Of a DNA stretch of 64,000 nucleotides, positions 1 through 10,214 are shown piece after piece; the first letter of the stretch is position 1; each line of letters starts with the position of its first letter. The DNA comes from Pseudomonas sp. BSw22131 (GTDB taxonomy: Bacteria; Pseudomonadota; Gammaproteobacteria; Pseudomonadales; Pseudomonadaceae), in contig NZ_CP113949.1 of assembly GCF_026810445.1 (NCBI RefSeq), positions 2,294,001-2,358,000 on the forward strand. Direction: 5' to 3'. A program made the position numbers and the translations under genes. The notes below the pieces were generated by a model, which saw only the letters and a list, made by a program, of their open reading frames with translations, did no database searches and was not told the DNA's origin.

Positions 1-1931
<1,931 letters not shown>

Positions 1932-2049
1932 GCGAGCGGTTTCTTCAGTGAAACCGCAATCGTCCTCACACCGTGATCAATACAGGCCGTGATGCCTGAG
2001 TGGCCGCCCGTTCCAGGGTGGCTGCTTTCTCGACGTTCGGAGAATCCTT

Positions 2050-2685
2050 ATGCAATCGCTGAGGCGTGTCTGGGAGCATTTTGAGGAGGGCATGATTGCC
2101 TTTCTGCTGGCTGCCATGACGTTGGTGACATTCGTTTACGTGGCGCTGAACAACATCTACACGCTGTTTTATAACCTCAGCGATCGCTGGGTGGTCAGCA
2201 GCGATTTCTTCGCTGGCATCGGCGACCACTTGATGGGTTATGCCCAGGGCATGACCTGGAGCGTGGCGCTGACCAAAGCGTTATTCGGCTGGCTGATCTT
2301 TTTCGGCATTGCCTACGGCGTGCGCACAGCCGGTCATCTGGGCGTTGATGTACTGGTGAAGAAGACCAGCAAGCCGATCCAGCGCCTGCTGTCTTTGCTC
2401 GCGTGCGCGTGTTGCATCGTGTACGCCGGTCTGTTTCTGGCGGCCAGCTACAAATGGGTGTCGGCCTTGATGGTGGCTGGCATCGGCGCAGAAGACCTTG
2501 ACCGTTACGGCATCAAGGTGGCGTACATCACGGTCATCGTGCCGATCGGATTTGCGCTGATCATCGCCCGTTACCTGGAAATCCTGTACCGCATCTACAC
2601 CCATCGGCAAACCGGTCTGGGTCTCGCTGATGAAGCAGCAGAAGCGACCAAGCTGGCCAACCCTGCCGAGGAGCATCGCCCATGA
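2050..2685 (+). CDS. dctQ: TRAP transporter small permease DctQ
   Basis: A 211-residue membrane protein of the DctQ family, the small four-helix subunit that joins DctM in the inner membrane. Hydrophobic stretches are near residues 17-38, 75-95, 112-135 and 157-178. GIAYGVRTAGHLGVDVLV carries the family's conserved pattern in which an arginine and a histidine precede the third helix. Its end overlaps the dctM start by four bases, so the two are translationally coupled. The tail of about 30 residues (EAAEATKLANPAEE) is hydrophilic and cytoplasmic-looking. Confidence 0.92.
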   Translation: MQSLRRVWEHFEEGMIAFLLAAMTLVTFVYVALNNIYTLFYNLSDRWVVSSDFFAGIGDHLMGYAQGMTWSVALTKALFGWLIFFGIAYGVRTAGHLGVDVLVKKTSKPIQRLLSLLACACCIVYAGLFLAASYKWVSALMVAGIGAEDLDRYGIKVAYITVIVPIGFALIIARYLEILYRIYTHRQTGLGLADEAAEATKLANPAEEHRP

Positions 2686-3965
2686 CGGTTATCTGTCTGT
2701 TCCTGTTGCTGTTCGTGTTCATGTTTCTGGGCGTGCCGATCGCCATTTCGCTCGGGCTGGCCGGTGCGGTGTCGATCCTGATGTTCAGTCAGGACTCATT
2801 GAGTTCACTGGCAATCAAGCTGTTTGAAACGTCTGATAGCTACACGTTTCTGGCGATTCCGTTTTTCCTGTTGTCCGGCGCGTTCATGACGACCGGGGGT
2901 GTGGCCCAGCGGCTGATCGATTTTGCCAACGCCTGCGTCGGTCATATTCGTGGCGGTCTGGCGATTGCCGCAGTGCTGGCGTGCATGCTGTTCGCGGCGC
3001 TGTCGGGATCGTCGCCTGCAACCGTAGCGGCGGTGGGTTCCATCGCCGTGGCGGGCATGGTGCGTTCCGGTTACCCGAAGGAGTTCGGCGCCGGGATCAT
3101 TTGTAACGCGGGCACCCTTGGCATTCTCATTCCGCCCTCCATCGTGATGGTGGTGTATTCGGCAGCGACGGAAACATCGGTCGGCAAGCTGTTCATGGCG
3201 GGTGTGATTCCGGGTGTTTTGCTCGGTGTGATCCTGATGGTGGTCATCTACATCGTCGCCCGCGTGAAGAAACTGCCCGCGCAACCACGGGTGACGCTCC
3301 GTCAGTGGCTGCATACCGCGCAGCGTGCGTTCTGGGGTTTGCTGTTGCTGGTGATCATCCTGGGCGGTATCTACAGCGGCATGTTCACGCCCACCGAAGC
3401 TGCCGCCGTGGCAGCGGTGTATTCAGCGTTCATCGCGTTGTTTGTCTACAAAGACATGCGCTTTCGCGATTGCCCGAGGGTGCTGCTGGAGAGCGGCCGG
3501 TTGGCGATCATGCTGATGTTCATCATTGCCAACGCGATGCTGTTCGCCCATGTGCTCACCACCGAGCAGATCCCGCAGCAAATCACCAACTGGGTAATCT
3601 CTGAGGGGCTGACGCCAATTGGCTTCCTGATCATGGTCAATATCGTGCTGCTGGTGGCGGGAAGTTTCATGGAACCGTCTGCAATCGTTTTGATTCTGGC
3701 GCCTATCTTCTTCCCGATTGCGATGAAGCTCGGGATCGACCCGATTCACTTGGGGATCGTCATGGTGGTGAACATGGAGATCGGGCTGGTCCATCCTCCA
3801 GTGGGTTTGAACCTGTTTGTGACCTCCGCTGTGACCGGCCTGACGCTCGGCCAGACGATCCGAGCAGCGCTGCCATGGTTGTCTATACTGCTGATGTTCC
3901 TGATCCTGGTGACGTACGTGCCATTCATTTCGCTGGCACTGCCCACGTGGCTTGGAATGCCCTGA
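2682..3965 (+). CDS. dctM: TRAP transporter large permease DctM
   Basis: The large, ion-coupled membrane subunit, 427 residues with about a dozen hydrophobic helices and no soluble domain. Family signatures are present: LFAALSGSSPATVAAVGSI, FGAGIICNAGTLGILIPPS, the MFTPTEAAAVAAVYS repeat and VNMEIGLVHPPVGLNLFV. It starts inside the end of dctQ (ATGA overlap). With DctP and DctQ it makes a complete Na+/H+-driven dicarboxylate uptake system. No DctB/DctD two-component pair lies in the window. Confidence 0.94.
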   Translation: MTVICLFLLLFVFMFLGVPIAISLGLAGAVSILMFSQDSLSSLAIKLFETSDSYTFLAIPFFLLSGAFMTTGGVAQRLIDFANACVGHIRGGLAIAAVLACMLFAALSGSSPATVAAVGSIAVAGMVRSGYPKEFGAGIICNAGTLGILIPPSIVMVVYSAATETSVGKLFMAGVIPGVLLGVILMVVIYIVARVKKLPAQPRVTLRQWLHTAQRAFWGLLLLVIILGGIYSGMFTPTEAAAVAAVYSAFIALFVYKDMRFRDCPRVLLESGRLAIMLMFIIANAMLFAHVLTTEQIPQQITNWVISEGLTPIGFLIMVNIVLLVAGSFMEPSAIVLILAPIFFPIAMKLGIDPIHLGIVMVVNMEIGLVHPPVGLNLFVTSAVTGLTLGQTIRAALPWLSILLMFLILVTYVPFISLALPTWLGMP

Positions 3966-4005
3966 TTGTTTGCGAGGCGATTCTAGTAGATGAGTCGCTC
4001 CCGAA

Positions 4006-4032
4006 GCCACGCGAATGAATTCGCGCCTACGG
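4006..4032 (-). repeat. REP-like element, GAATTCATTCGCG family (inverted copy)
   Basis: Read on the minus strand this is GTAGGCGCGAATTCATTCGC followed by GTGGC; the core CGCGAAT/ATTCGCG is a perfect 7-bp stem with a two-base loop. Two direct copies with the same core lie at 17254 and 17418. Confidence 0.65.
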
Positions 4033-4102
4033 ACGATGTGAGCCATCTGTTGAGCCAACGACCTGGCGGGGCCTTGGAGAATCAAACACTTTCCTTGACC
4101 AC

Positions 4103-4136
4103 GCAAAAAGGGAGCAGATATCTGCTCCCTTTTTGC
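4103..4136. terminator. Bidirectional intrinsic terminator after dctM
   Basis: GCAAAAAGGGAGCAGA, TA, then its exact reverse complement form a 34-base perfect palindrome. A run of five T follows the GC-rich stem in both directions. It sits between dctM (plus) and the convergent small-protein operon (minus). Confidence 0.9.
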
Positions 4137-4157
4137 TTACAGCCTATTGGCTCTGGA

Positions 4158-4232
4158 TCAATGCACGAACAACGCGATCAGGATGATGATCGGGATCGGG
4201 ACGCCGAGGAACAGCAACAGTAGTGAGCGCAT
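4158..4232 (-). CDS. 24-residue hydrophobic small protein
   Basis: A tiny reading frame encodes a protein that begins MRSLLLLFLG and ends IPIIILIALFVH: one hydrophobic helix with a Pro kink and almost no polar residues. The Shine-Dalgarno AAGGAG (spacing 7) overlaps the stop codon of the upstream membrane protein, so the two form an operon. Its stop lies about 20 bases from the palindromic terminator, so translation fills the space between. I recall similar very short proteins in other Pseudomonas genomes without known function, but cannot verify this here. A small membrane-embedded protein is the simplest reading. Confidence 0.7.
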   Translation of the reverse strand: MRSLLLLFLGVPIPIIILIALFVH

Positions 4233-4246
4233 GGGTCTTCTCCTTA

Positions 4247-5179
4247 TTAGCGAACTGGGGCAGCGTGAGTGGTGTAAGGACGCGATTCCAGGTAAGTCAC
4301 GGCGTCACGGCGACGACCACCCCAGATAGCGGCAAGACTGGCAATGAACGCGCCACACAGCAGGGCAACGAAAGTCCACAGCGAAGCCATTGCAGCCGCT
4401 TTGGCCGCAGCATCGGCTGCCTGTTTGGCTTTCAGCTTGGCGTCTTCAACCGCCTGACGGGCCTGACCGTAAACCTGGTCCACGCGTGCTTGAGCATCGG
4501 CCTGGGACAGGTTGGTGCGTTGGGCGACCAACTGAGCCAGGTAGTTACGGTCTTCAGCGGCCAGCTGACCATCGTTGGCCAGCGTTTGAGTGAAGATCCT
4601 GACCACCACACCGCGCGCTGCGTCATCGCTGACAGCAACCGGGCGATTGTCGCGGAACAGGCTGTCCACGAAATAGCCGTATTGATCGCTGCTGGTGTTG
4701 CTCGCAGCCGAGCCTTCAGCCTGAGTAGTGGCGCTGGCTGCACCTGATACCACGCTGGCGCCTGCTTTTGCGCCACCACCGATGATATTGCCCACCGAGC
4801 CTGCGATCAGAATCGCTGCAACCAGAGTGGCTACTGCCCACGACAGGAAGCCATGCGCGGTGTCGCGAAAATACACCTCGTCACCGTGCATGTTCGCCCA
4901 CTTCACACGCAGTCGGCCGGCCAGATAGCCGCCCATGCCGGAGGCAAGGATCTGCGTGACGGCCAGCCAGACTACGGCTGAAATCCCCAAGGCTTTAGCG
5001 CTTGCACCTTCGTTGGCCCAAGGCGACATGGCCGAGAAGCCCAAGCCCGTGCCCAGCAGGATAAGGATGAGGGAAAGTGCCGCAGCACCGGCGGCTCCGG
5101 CGAATATGGCTCCCCAGGAAACGCCTGAGGCATTGTTGTGTTCTACAGCGGCAGGATAGGTATCAGGTAAGGGATTCAT
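4247..5179 (-). CDS. PhnA-like integral membrane protein, function unknown
   Basis: A 310-residue membrane protein. Hydrophobic glycine/alanine-rich helices lie near residues 20-50 (WGAIFAGAAGAAALSLILIL), 68-90, 110-140 and at the end (ASLWTFVALLCGAFIASLAA). Between the third and last helix is a long soluble stretch rich in Ala, Lys and Gln (QARVDQVYGQARQAVEDAKL) that should form a coiled coil, probably outside the membrane. The pattern matches proteins labelled PhnA-like in other bacteria, a name not backed by a known activity. The ATG at 5179 has a GGAG ribosome site. The 24-residue protein follows in the same transcript. Confidence 0.75.
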   Translation of the reverse strand: MNPLPDTYPAAVEHNNASGVSWGAIFAGAAGAAALSLILILLGTGLGFSAMSPWANEGASAKALGISAVVWLAVTQILASGMGGYLAGRLRVKWANMHGDEVYFRDTAHGFLSWAVATLVAAILIAGSVGNIIGGGAKAGASVVSGAASATTQAEGSAASNTSSDQYGYFVDSLFRDNRPVAVSDDAARGVVVRIFTQTLANDGQLAAEDRNYLAQLVAQRTNLSQADAQARVDQVYGQARQAVEDAKLKAKQAADAAAKAAAMASLWTFVALLCGAFIASLAAIWGGRRRDAVTYLESRPYTTHAAPVR

Positions 5180-5573
5180 TGTTTTCTGCTCCTTGCGAAT
5201 AGTTTTATTACATCTTGGCTTTGCAAAATTCGCTTTTGCAGAGGTCGTGCCAGTGCTGTGAGTGAATATAAATCCATATTTATCAACATCTTAGGAGTGA
5301 TAATGGCGCTGTGCTTCATGCAAATTGCATGAGTGTGCTTATTTTGCGCCGCGTTATGCACGGTGGATTAATCGAGTGCCATCAGTGGCTTGCGAGGCGT
5401 TTCAGGAGTTGCTCTTGAACGTCCTATAACGCTTTAATCACGACGGTATCTGATCAACGCCCTGACAGTCTGACCGTCTCGGCAGCGAACCAAAACGCAG
5501 ATAAACGGCTCCAACCCGATGTTTGGCCTATAGTTTTATTTCAGAAACCGCTTCCCAAAGAGGTTAACCGCCC
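5180..5573. other. Non-coding gap between divergent genes
   Basis: These 394 bases hold the promoters of the PhnA-like operon (minus) and the GNAT gene (plus). The part nearest the operon is AT-rich. ATGCAAATTGCAT at 5318-5330 is an inverted repeat around a single A. A 9-codon frame at 5303 has a good AGGAG site but nothing else in its favour. I see no gene or RNA here. Confidence 0.5.
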
Positions 5574-6050
5574 ATGTTTCTGCATCGCCCCCTCGAAGAA
5601 AAAGACGTACCAGTCATTTGCGCGATGCCGCAGTCGGTTGATGAGCTGTTTTATATGTTCCCCAAAGCAGCGTTTCCGCTAACCCCCGCTCAACTGACCG
5701 ACGCCATCGAACAACGCTCGGATAACACCGTTATCGAGCTCAATGGTGAGGTGGTGGGCTTTGCCAACTTCTCCCGCTTTGACTTTCGCGGTCGTTGCTC
5801 AATGGGCAACGTCATTATCGCACCCAGCGCCCGATCCAAAGGCGTAGGCCGCTACATGATTGGCTGCATGATGGAATTGGCGTTCGGCAAGCATGAGGCC
5901 ACCGAGCTGACCGCCTCCTGCTTTAACCACAACGTCCCGGGCCTGTTGTTTTATCCCAAAATGGGATTCAAGCCGTTTGCGATTGAAGAGCGCCAGGACA
6001 AGAAGGGTGCCCGGGTGGCGTTGATCATTTTGCGTTTGCCCAAAGACTGA
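5574..6050 (+). CDS. GNAT-family N-acetyltransferase
   Basis: A 158-residue single-domain acetyltransferase of the GNAT fold, which moves an acetyl group from acetyl-CoA to an amine. The acetyl-CoA-binding pattern is visible around residues 83-98 (IIAPSARSKGVGRYMIG, the R/Q-x-x-G-x-G/A loop), followed by the helix MMELAFGKH and the terminal strand with LLFYPKMGFKPF, the usual Tyr-x-x-x-Gly-Phe site. It stands alone between two intergenic regions and is followed by a hairpin at 6063-6092. The substrate cannot be told. Confidence 0.88.
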   Translation: MFLHRPLEEKDVPVICAMPQSVDELFYMFPKAAFPLTPAQLTDAIEQRSDNTVIELNGEVVGFANFSRFDFRGRCSMGNVIIAPSARSKGVGRYMIGCMMELAFGKHEATELTASCFNHNVPGLLFYPKMGFKPFAIEERQDKKGARVALIILRLPKD

Positions 6051-6062
6051 CCGGGCTCCAGG

Positions 6063-6092
6063 ATTCGTCGGCATGCAAACCTGCCGACGAAT
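6063..6092. terminator. Hairpin after the GNAT gene
   Basis: ATTCGTCGGCA and TGCCGACGAAT form a perfect 11-bp stem with an eight-base loop, 13 bases after the stop. No T-run follows, so it may be a processing or stability hairpin rather than a complete intrinsic terminator. Confidence 0.5.
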
Positions 6093-6395
6093 GGAATCTC
6101 CAGTTAATCAGTCCCCCTTTAACTTGTGCGTGTCTTAAAAGGCACAAAAGCGCTTTTTTCCAGCTAAAAAACGCGCGTGAAACGATTCTTCTACGGGTGT
6201 TTATCTTAGTTATCGAATTGTCAGGCTGATCATCCTCCACGTTGCTTCAAGTTCGGCTGCAGCGTATAACTTCTATTACTGTCGCGTGTGCGAAGTTCAG
6301 ACTTGCGGCGATATAACCAATGATGGAACGACGCCATTAAAGAAGAATATGGCACCTTTGTCCGGCGTTTGGCAGCGTGCCAGGAGGATGACTCG
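6093..6395. other. Non-coding gap before the DUF1652 gene
   Basis: About 300 bases without a convincing gene on either strand. It should contain the promoter of the following DUF1652 gene. I see no clear operator or RNA structure. Confidence 0.4.
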
Positions 6396-6659
6396 ATGTT
6401 TGCCTATAGGCTTTCCGATCTAGAACTACGTAGCATTATCGAAAGTGCGTTTCTGCCCATGCGTTGCAACTGCACGGTGTCGGCAAACCAGTCGATGACC
6501 GTTGAGGTGATTGATCCCGAGACCGAGCGCGTCGAGCTTTATGTCACAGGGATTGCGCTAGACAGGCTGGACACAAGCCGCGCCATTTCGGAGTTAATCA
6601 GTCAGCTGCGCGCCGGGCTGCAAGCGCCATCCTACTCACAGCAGACCTTGGCGGGCTGA
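6396..6659 (+). CDS. DUF1652 family small protein
   Basis: An 87-residue soluble protein of the DUF1652 family, found mostly in pseudomonads. The family pattern is clear: a start helix LSDLELRSIIESAFLPMRCN, the pair of cysteines around residue 25, then strands (VEVIDPETERVELYVTGI) and a closing helix ISELISQLRAGL. The ATG at 6396 follows an AGGAGG ribosome site; an upstream in-frame ATG at 6369 lacks one. It is a single-gene unit with its own terminator. The function of the family is unknown. Confidence 0.88.
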   Translation: MFAYRLSDLELRSIIESAFLPMRCNCTVSANQSMTVEVIDPETERVELYVTGIALDRLDTSRAISELISQLRAGLQAPSYSQQTLAG

Positions 6660-6698
6660 CGTTGCTCAGCCAGGCTTTATCTTGTTGTACCCACTCGC

Positions 6699-6733
6699 AA
6701 CGCCCGTTAATCAATTGAGAGACGGGCGTTTTT
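6699..6733 (+). terminator. Intrinsic terminator after the DUF1652 gene
   Basis: AACGCCCGT and ACGGGCGTT form a 9-bp stem, followed by a T-run. Confidence 0.85.
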
Positions 6734-7112
6734 CTGTGCGGCGTTCATAGGACGATAAGGGGTATTAAGTTTGGTTGAACTTTTTTGCAGTTTAAACATT
6801 CATCGCGTTCTGCTGTTTTCGGGATGATGAGTTGACGGCAGTTTGTAGCTTCATGTTTCATGTGTGTGAGCTGGATCACAAATCGAACCTGTTTAAACAA
6901 AACAGAAGCTAGATGTGAAAATTTGAGCCTGTTTTATTTGTTTCACCCATTGATACCTACGTTCATCAGGTGCTGCGAGGTTCAACAGCATTTGCCTGTG
7001 AGTGAGCAAGGCTGGCTATTGACCCTACACGCACGATCAAGCAAGGTTGGTCTGCCCTTGAGCAAACTGACAAGGGCATCCGGTGCACTGGCATCATGAT
7101 AACGAGGGCCAC
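6734..7112. other. Non-coding gap with a Vfr/CRP-type site
   Basis: About 380 bases between the DUF1652 terminator and the next gene. It is AT-richer than its surroundings, has several T-runs, and carries a perfect CRP-type palindrome at 6865-6880. I see no convincing reading frame. The 230 bases between that site and the next start codon could hold a long leader or a small RNA, which the sequence alone does not decide. Confidence 0.4.
6865..6880. promoter_or_regulatory. Vfr/CRP-type binding site
   Basis: TGTGAGCTGGATCACA has both perfect half-sites (TGTGA, six bases, TCACA) of the cAMP-receptor-protein consensus, which Vfr shares in Pseudomonas. It lies 233 bases before the ATG at 7113. Occupancy is inferred. 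Confidence 0.55.
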
Positions 7113-7544
7113 ATGGCTGACGATCAGCTTCCGTTTGCTGGACCGGCTTTAACCGGTGAGGGCGTGAAACGCACGGCACGGCACAAGGTGATATGGGTAG
7201 TCGCTGTGATGGCGCTTATTGCGGCACTGTGCGTGACTGGCGTGATGTTGATGATCGAGCGCCTTGAAGCGCGCAATGCCAATTTCCATCCCCCGATGAC
7301 AGAACTCGAACGCCAGCAATTGATGCCCGCCGAGCCTCGACTGGACATCTCGCCAAGCGTCGAAGGTTTGCGCTACGCAGATGAGGCTGACAGCTCTGCC
7401 AACGAAATCTATCTGTCTGTGGCGCCAGGGGCTTCAGGCGCCGCCGTGGTCAAGCAGTCTTTGGGAGGTCAGTCACAACCCTTCGAGCGGCCTCACTTCA
7501 ATGAAACTGCCAGGCATACCGAAGGGCTGAGTCCCGCTCACTGA
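7113..7544 (+). CDS. Single-pass membrane protein, unknown function
   Basis: A 143-residue protein with a charged amino end (RTARHK), one membrane helix near residues 26-48 (VIWVVAVMALIAALCVTGVM) and a polar outer part. By the positive-inside rule the amino end is cytoplasmic and the 95-residue tail periplasmic. The segment FHPPMTELERQQL followed by EPRLDISP recalls small proteins found near respiratory oxidase genes in proteobacteria, but no such genes are nearby. The start at 7113 (GAGGG site) is preferred over an in-frame ATG 30 bases upstream. I do not recognise the family with confidence. Confidence 0.7.
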   Translation: MADDQLPFAGPALTGEGVKRTARHKVIWVVAVMALIAALCVTGVMLMIERLEARNANFHPPMTELERQQLMPAEPRLDISPSVEGLRYADEADSSANEIYLSVAPGASGAAVVKQSLGGQSQPFERPHFNETARHTEGLSPAH

Positions 7545-7590
7545 TGTCCATCAGTGACCCAGCCACAGTGCCCTGACTGTCCTGGGCTTA

Positions 7591-7905
7591 TCAGTGGTAC
7601 GAGCGGCGGTGATCGTTTTCAAAGAGCAGCTTGAACTGCTTTTCTTCCGCGTCGGTAACGGCGTAGTGATCCAGAATTGGCCCGGCCTCAATGCGGCCGT
7701 CCAGCGCTACCCGAATGATCGTCGATTTTGAAAGGTAGTCCGGCACGTCACCGATGATCGTCAGCTCGCGAACGCTTTGGCCGTTTTGCTCGACAGTGGC
7801 AAGGCGTACGCGACACGTCGCTTGCATTGGAATCGGCCCGAACAATGTGTCCCGGGAGTAATCGATTTCGGCAATGCTCGAACGAAGCATCTTTTCCGTG
7901 TTCAT
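7591..7905 (-). CDS. Conserved hypothetical protein, 104 residues
   Basis: A small soluble protein rich in beta-strand patterns (CRVRLATVEQNGQSVRELTI, then STIIRVALDGRIEAGPIL) with no signal peptide, membrane helix or metal motif. The start MNTEKMLRSS at 7905 has a TGAGGT ribosome site eight bases before it; an in-frame ATG seven codons upstream has none. It points away from the neighbouring plus-strand genes and has a long non-coding region upstream. I do not recognise a characterised family. It resembles small hypothetical proteins of other pseudomonads. Confidence 0.65.
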   Translation of the reverse strand: MNTEKMLRSSIAEIDYSRDTLFGPIPMQATCRVRLATVEQNGQSVRELTIIGDVPDYLSKSTIIRVALDGRIEAGPILDHYAVTDAEEKQFKLLFENDHRRSYH

Positions 7906-8728
7906 GACGACGACCTCAATATCCATTCAATGGTAAGCACCTACGTGACAACTGAGGCCGATCCGGCTGAAATAGTTCGCGTTTTCCCTGTGAGCGGTCA
8001 CACCGCTCATCGGTTGACTCTCTGTAGCGAAGCCGGAGCACCTCGTTTGCAATGGAGACCGACAACCGCAGTCAGTGCGTTGAACAGTAAAAAGCGAAGT
8101 TGCTGATTTTATAAATATATGGCCTTCGTAAGTTGCAGCTTTTTTACGGCGCCAATAAATAATTATTCATATAAATCAATAGATTAATTAATCTAATGCG
8201 GCAGGGTGGGCGAATATCAATAAATTGACACCTGCCCTGATTTTTGAAACTATCTGCTCATGTTCCGCGTTGTAAGACTTACGATACGCACGCTTTTATT
8301 GTTGTAGTAACGCCTGGTTAACAAGGGCCAATCAGCAAAATCCGGCGCCAGAGGCATTCGCCCAGTGGCGGTAGCGTCCCTCACCGGCAGCGTCAAGTAC
8401 TCGCCTCGCTCCTCCGCCAACGATGCGGGCTTATTTATACGATCCTCAATGTTTATTGCTGCATGTGCAGGCAACAGCATGCTGCATTCGGCTGTGCGAT
8501 GAGACGAATATCCAGTGTGTCGATGTTTCGCCAAGGGCTGTTTTGGCCTTCTGGCTACGGTAGTCATGCCCGGATTTTGATCAGCCTTTAATACCTGTCG
8601 TTGACTTTTTGTTCGCAGTTTTGCCCTACCAATCGCTGCCATTCAGCGCGGCTGTACCTCTGCCTTCAACCAGCACTCAAGCAACTCTTGGACAGTGCTA
8701 ACGCATCGATACGCTTGGAGTAAGGACT
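7906..8728. other. Long non-coding region with two inverted repeats
   Basis: More than 800 bases without a convincing gene. A minus-strand frame at 8250-8642 exists but has no ribosome site and unlikely composition. The stretch 8105-8230 is strikingly AT-rich. Two symmetric elements stand out: TGAGCGGTCACACCGCTCA at 7991-8009 and TAGATTAATTAATCTA at 8180-8195. It must hold the promoters of the two divergent genes. Confidence 0.5.
7991..8009. promoter_or_regulatory. Inverted repeat, possible operator
   Basis: TGAGCGGT and ACCGCTCA are exact complements with CAC between them, 86 bases upstream of the minus-strand gene starting at 7905. The length and spacing suit a dimeric repressor or a short RNA hairpin. 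No partner is known. Confidence 0.4.
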
Positions 8729-10159
8729 ATGCACGGAGATCATCTGGAAATCGTTTGCGGTTGCGTCATCGCAGGTGCCGGCCCTGCGGGAATGGGGCTG
8801 CTGTTCAATGCGTTGAAGAGCGGAGCCATGCCGGATCTGGCCAAGGAAGGCCTGATCATTGTCGATGCAAGCCCCAGCCCCGGCACGGGCCGGCTTGGCG
8901 AGTACCACATCACCGCCAACTCGGTGGGCGATGTTTTTCTCGACTGTTTGCGTGACCCGGCGCTGCGGGACGTGTTCGAACCGCTTGAGCACTCTCCGGC
9001 ATATTGGCGTATTCGCCGACAAGCCCAGAGTGCACCGCAGCTATCGGACGTGGCCGAGTTGCTGGCAGAAGCCTCAACCCTGGTACTGGATTTCATCGTT
9101 GCCCATTACGGCGTGCAACTGTGGCGCAGCACCACCGTGACCGAAATCGTCAATGGCGGCGAGGAGTACCAGGTCTGGGTGGAAGCCGACGGGCGTAGTT
9201 GGCGTATTCGGTGCCGCTCGGTGGTGCTCAATCTGGGTGGTGTTCAAGACCCCCAGCATTTACTCAATAGCCTGGCCGACCAGAAACTTGCGCTTTCTCC
9301 GTCGGCGCATATTCAGAGTGCCGACGCCTTGTTGCGTATGAACGCCGTGCAATTGCGCGATTACTTCGCACCCACCCTTGCCAGCGATGGCCGTGTGACG
9401 GTGGTCGGCGGCTCGCACAGTGCGTTTTCGATGCTGGAAAACCTGGCAGACGCGCTGGAGTTTGCCGGGCTCAAGGAAGTCACTCTGGTTCATCGCTCGC
9501 AGATCCGACTGTTTTACGAAAGCACGGAGGCCGCAGTGACAGCCGGTTACCGCTTTGACGAGCAGCGCGACGTCTGTCCGATCTCCGGACGCGTCAACCG
9601 TTCTGGCGGTTTGCGTTACCGTGCGCTGGACATCGGCCGTGAGGCATTATCGTGCGGACGCATCGGCAAGACCGGGGTACGAGTGAATCTGTTTCAGACT
9701 GAAAACGGGCCCCAGGGGCATTTTGAAAGTGCCCGGGCGGCGCTGGCCGAATCTGCCGTAGTGGTGCAATGCACCGGCTACCAACCGCGCTTGCCGACTC
9801 TTACATACGCCAATGGCGGGCCGATCAAATTGCTTGAAGTCAAAGGCGGCCTGGATTCGGACCCGTCTGGTTGCCCCTTGGACATCAGCGGTCAGCGTCT
9901 TTACGGATTGCACCTGTTCGGGCTCGGCGCAGGTTTGGGGGTCGACCCTCGTCTGGGCAGTGAGTCGTCGTTCGATGGACGCATTTACGGCGTCTGGCAG
10001 TTCCATCATGACGCCAGTGGCGCGGTGATCGATGCGGTGGTCGCGCGCCTGCAGGAGCCGATGCAGGAACCGGTCAGTCTCAGTCGCAAGCTGCTGCCTG
10101 ACCGGGAAGGGCATCGTATGCCGTTTTTGTGGCCGACGCTGGTCAACGCAAACTCCTGA
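8729..10159 (+). CDS. FAD/NAD(P)-binding monooxygenase-like protein, orphan
   Basis: A 476-residue flavoprotein. The FAD site is VIAGAGPAGMGLLFNAL near residues 13-29. A second dinucleotide site, VTVVGGSHSAFSMLENL, lies near 223-239, and CTGYQPRLP near 349 matches the ATGY-type signature of N-hydroxylating and flavin-containing monooxygenases. This order is that of ornithine/lysine N-hydroxylases and related enzymes, which use NADPH and O2. No siderophore or natural-product genes stand next to it, so the substrate is unknown. The ribosome site GGAGTAAGG precedes the ATG. It is a single-gene unit, with an AT-rich gap upstream and its own terminator. Confidence 0.75.
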   Translation: MHGDHLEIVCGCVIAGAGPAGMGLLFNALKSGAMPDLAKEGLIIVDASPSPGTGRLGEYHITANSVGDVFLDCLRDPALRDVFEPLEHSPAYWRIRRQAQSAPQLSDVAELLAEASTLVLDFIVAHYGVQLWRSTTVTEIVNGGEEYQVWVEADGRSWRIRCRSVVLNLGGVQDPQHLLNSLADQKLALSPSAHIQSADALLRMNAVQLRDYFAPTLASDGRVTVVGGSHSAFSMLENLADALEFAGLKEVTLVHRSQIRLFYESTEAAVTAGYRFDEQRDVCPISGRVNRSGGLRYRALDIGREALSCGRIGKTGVRVNLFQTENGPQGHFESARAALAESAVVVQCTGYQPRLPTLTYANGGPIKLLEVKGGLDSDPSGCPLDISGQRLYGLHLFGLGAGLGVDPRLGSESSFDGRIYGVWQFHHDASGAVIDAVVARLQEPMQEPVSLSRKLLPDREGHRMPFLWPTLVNANS

Positions 10160-10172
10160 TGCCACGGCGCGC

Positions 10173-10214
10173 AAAAAATCCTGGATGGCCACGAGGTCAT
10201 CCGGGATTTTTTTT
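10173..10214 (+). terminator. Intrinsic terminator after the flavoprotein gene
   Basis: AAAAAATCCTGGATG pairs with CATCCGGGATTTTTT (15 bp, one G-T pair) and ends in eight T. Confidence 0.88.

Noticed and set aside
5303..5332. Nine-codon frame after a good AGGAG site
   Set aside because: Too short to support on sequence alone; it may be chance in a promoter region.
8250..8642. Minus-strand frame of 130 codons in the gap before the flavoprotein gene
   Set aside because: No ribosome site, no recognisable domain and no coding-like composition; I left the gap as non-coding.
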